The translations under genes and the position numbers were made by a program. This document shows, piece after piece, positions 61,361-64,000 of a stretch of DNA of 64,000 nt. The notes beneath the pieces are model-generated. The model did not search any database and was not told the DNA's origin. It was given only the letters and a program-made list of their open reading frames with translations. The stretch is from Henricia sp. BOLD:AAB3569 (Eukaryota > Echinodermata > Asteroidea > Spinulosida > Echinasteridae), in NCBI GenBank assembly GCA_037783545.1, contig JBBELK010000525.1, positions 2,666,001 to 2,730,000 of the forward strand, given 5' to 3'. Numbering within the stretch: position 1 is the first letter of the stretch; the number at the start of each line of letters is the position of its first letter.

Positions 61361-61513
61361 ACTTGTACTTAATTTTCTTGTCTTCATTTAGCAACAACCA
61401 ATTGTATTTATTTCTCTTGTAGCATTGTTAAATGTACTTTAACAAATATAGTAATGTTTGTAAACAATCTTATTTAAATAGTGTTATATAGTTAAAGTAA
61501 CTTCCAAAGTCAA

Positions 61514-61519
61514 AATAAA
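61514..61519 (+). terminator. Polyadenylation signal of the unknown gene
   Basis: AATAAA in GTCAAAATAAAAGTC, about 500 bp after the stop; the closest good hexamer I saw. Confidence 0.4.
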
Positions 61520-61559
61520 AGTCACTGACAACAAAAGTTTCATTTGTAAACAAGTCTCA

Positions 61560-62510
61560 TTTTATTCTGTACTCCAATAAGTAAACCAAGTAATATATTC
61601 AAGTAAAATGTTCATTAACTTAATTTATGCAAGGTCCTAATTGCTATTGTCTTTACAGATAGTCCAGGGCACGGTGGACCAAAATTATAATTTGAAAATC
61701 GAACAGGGGTTGCCCCCTGTCCGATTTTCTAACGTATTGAACTGGAGGTTTCCCTCCTCTAACTGTTAAAGAAAACATTAATAAAAATGGTGTACAAAGA
61801 AATACAATTAAAATGATTTTTTTTTAAACATTCACTGTAAAACAAGAAAATATAATTACAAACGATAACTGCAATTTCAAGAAACAAATCAGTAAAACAC
61901 AACATTTGTAACTTGGTAAATCACAATTAAGTTACATATTGTCAGTAACAACATGACGATAAACTGAAAATTGACTTTCTCAAGTTTTCTGTCTACATAC
62001 CCAATTGACTGAAAATACCATCGGCAATTTGTTCCAGATTACGACGTACCACATCACTCGCGAAAAGATTTAAAAACTAACACGTATTCCGGTTGTAGTC
62101 GAGTACGTCAAACGTCCAGAAGCAAAGGATGAGCATGCACAAACGAATGCCTTTGTTGGAGTTCATTTTAGTAGTCTGTGACTTGAATTAAGACCCAGGG
62201 ACTTGTGGTGGACTTGACTACAACCCTGCTTGCAGCCTCATGAGCTCCCATTTCTGAAAAAGAAAATTACAAAAATTAATTTCAGATCAACACAATTTAC
62301 AATGCATTTCATACCAAAACAAAATGATTTTTTAGTTAAATTTCTCATAACTTATTCCATTTGCCTAAAACAATTTACCAGTCGTACAAAAAAGTAACTT
62401 TTAGCTGGAAATCATGTGTAGAGCCATTCTCTTGTTACATGTGTAGCTTTTTGAACTGTATTATGTTCAATAAATTTCCTGTTGGTGAATACTTTTGCAT
62501 TAATATAGCA
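61560..62510. other. Intergenic, no gene seen
   Basis: AT-rich; a short inverted pair CAGGGGTTGCCCCCTG at 61706-61721. No exon supported. Confidence 0.35.
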
Positions 62511-62513
62511 TGT

Positions 62514-62729
62514 AAGTCATCTACAGGGGGTCACCTTATATAATAATACAGCATTTGTCTCAAATTTACTTGAAAATTTCTTTTTACAGGGAAAAAATGT
62601 CTGTTACGTGTGTGACATTTCTGACGTCACACACGTAACATACATTTCCCCCCTGTAAAAAGGAACTTTCAGATAAATTTGAAACAAATGCTGTACTATA
62701 TTATAAGGTGCGCCCTGTAGATGACTACC
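62514..62729. mobile_element. Palindromic MITE
   Basis: GTCATCTACAGGGGGTCACC at the left and GCGCCCTGTAGATGAC at the right; the centre is GTTACGTGTGTGACATTTCTGACGTCACACACGTAAC-like, an almost continuous hairpin of about 100-bp arms. Confidence 0.85.
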
Positions 62730-62732
62730 ATG

Positions 62733-63190
62733 CTAAACTCCTCAAAAAAAGTTTGGAAAGTCAAGTTTGACTGACGATTTTTCTCTTGTTACTAAATCAT
62801 TTCCCTTGAAATTTGTATCATTGGAAAGCCTGGTTATTCCTCTTTACAGTGATGTGTCATTTGTTATGATTAATCGATTCTGGGAGGTGTAGTATAGCGG
62901 AATACAGGGGTGGGTGGAAAGTGAAATGTCACAAAATTCACTGCTATTGTCGTGCATTCCCCTTTTGCTTTGAGGATGGGAATGTGTCAATGCACTTTTT
63001 GACAATAGCAATGCATTTTGTGACATTACACCCGCCCTTGATTCAGCTGTACTGCACATCCCCCAATTGCTTAATCATAACAAATGACACATCGTAAAGA
63101 GGAATAACAGGGCTTTCCAATTATATAAAATTCAAGGAAAATTATTTTGCAACAAGAGAGAAATCGACAGTCAAACTTGACTTTCCGGAA
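62733..63190. mobile_element. Foldback element, family of 31758-32665
   Basis: CTCAAAAAAAGTTTGGAAAG at the left; right arm with CAAGAGAGAAATCGACAGTC, pairing with GACTGACGATTTTTCTCTTG. About 50-bp centre near 62960-63000. The copy at 31758 is longer and more diverged. Confidence 0.8.
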
Positions 63191-63444
63191 ATGCTTCAAA
63201 ATGTCACACACATAGGTTTATTTAAACATGTCCAGTTTACGTGATCACTAAATGGGTTGACAGGAAAATTTCCACATGTTTAGTTTTATTAGAATGTAAA
63301 ATGTTACAGCAACAAAATTGCAGATTTGATCAGGAAAAACCCAAAATTTACCCGAAAAAATGTGACTTATTCTAAAATGAGTTGGATGTTGCACAGCCCG
63401 AGTCAAGTTTTTGCAAGTATAACTGGAAATCAGTGACGGTTCTA

Positions 63445-63645
63445 GGCTTATGGACATTTCAAGCACTACCCAGATAGTGCCTGGATCCACTGCCAATTTC
63501 TAGTCATGATCACAAAAACCTGGCCCAGGCTCATGGACATTTCAAGCACTACCCAGATAGTGCCTGGATCCACTGCCAATTTCTAGTCATGATCACAAAA
63601 ACCTGGCCCAGGCTCATGGACATTTCAAGCACTACATTTAAGAAT
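63445..63645 (+). repeat. 83-bp tandem repeat, 2.3 units
   Basis: TGGACATTTCAAGCACTACC recurs at 63451, 63534 and 63617 with identical intervening sequence; the nearly perfect identity implies a recent duplication. Confidence 0.9.
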
Positions 63646-63649
63646 TTGC

Positions 63650-64000
63650 TTAGAAACAATTTTTAGCCATTCTCGTGTTTTGAGCACAAACTGCATGTTA
63701 CACATTTCATTTTCTACAAAAAAGAAAAGGTCAATTCATGTGGCGTGGATTGCATTTGAGACAATAGAGAGGTTTCGCAAGGTGACGAATACGGATAACG
63801 GTAACCGTTCACGTTGATGCGCTCACTGAACTGGGTTTCGCACTGTGTGACTACGTGCATACATTCATCTGCTAAATATGCTCTGCGCTTGGCTTTGTTT
63901 GCAGCAGATTTTCCTCACTTTCACGTGGGAATGATTCATTAAATTCGATCGGTATTCATGGAAGATACATCACAAAGAAACAATGCATAAAACTTATTAA
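63650..64000. other. End of window, nothing recognised
   Basis: No exon or complete repeat could be supported; CGAATACGGATAACGGTAACCG at 63787 may be a repeat end cut by the window. Confidence 0.3.

Overview
This is eukaryotic genomic DNA from an animal, most likely a marine invertebrate deuterostome (echinoderm, hemichordate or cephalochordate; I cannot separate these). The reasons are GT-AG introns that are almost all phase 1, modular extracellular proteins, frequent TACATGTA runs, many small inverted-repeat transposons and tRNA-derived repeats. No bacterial features are present. All gene models were assembled by hand from splice sites, reading phase and protein motifs; no search was run.

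Layout. (1) 1.0-12.2 kb, + strand: a small type I membrane receptor with one TNF-receptor-like cysteine-rich exon, a Thr/Gln/Pro-rich stalk, a transmembrane exon and a 40-residue tail. Its start exon was not found. Intron 1 holds an antisense non-LTR retrotransposon that is itself split by a DNA transposon. (2) 16.6-34.0 kb, + strand: a complete secreted protein of about 539 residues made of eight intact LDL-receptor class A (LDLa) modules separated by very basic 10-11 residue linkers, with a TATA promoter and polyA signal. It grew by two rounds of local tandem duplication, and a ninth module is broken. (3) 35.6-37.5 kb, - strand: a probable pseudogene of a secreted Methyltransf_FA-domain protein with a nonsense codon at a conserved Trp. 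(4) 41.2-45.4 kb, - strand: a five-exon cytosolic sulfotransferase of 293 residues. (5) 52.5-61.0 kb, + strand: exons of an unrecognised gene whose terminal exon runs into a minisatellite.

Between and inside the genes the window is dense in repeats: long foldback elements (two adjacent ones with 9-bp target duplications at 49.3-50.65 kb), a MITE family that always sits in AATT, a foldback family built from GCAACT/AGTTGC words, palindromic GC-rich MITEs, a 78-bp tRNA-derived satellite (53.0-55.3 kb), a second tRNA-like array (57.95-58.97 kb), and several minisatellites.

The genes do not form an operon or obvious pathway; they are independent animal genes in repeat-rich DNA. The most unusual items are the LDLa/basic-linker precursor with its visible duplication history, the tRNA-derived satellite and the paired 9-bp-TSD foldback elements.
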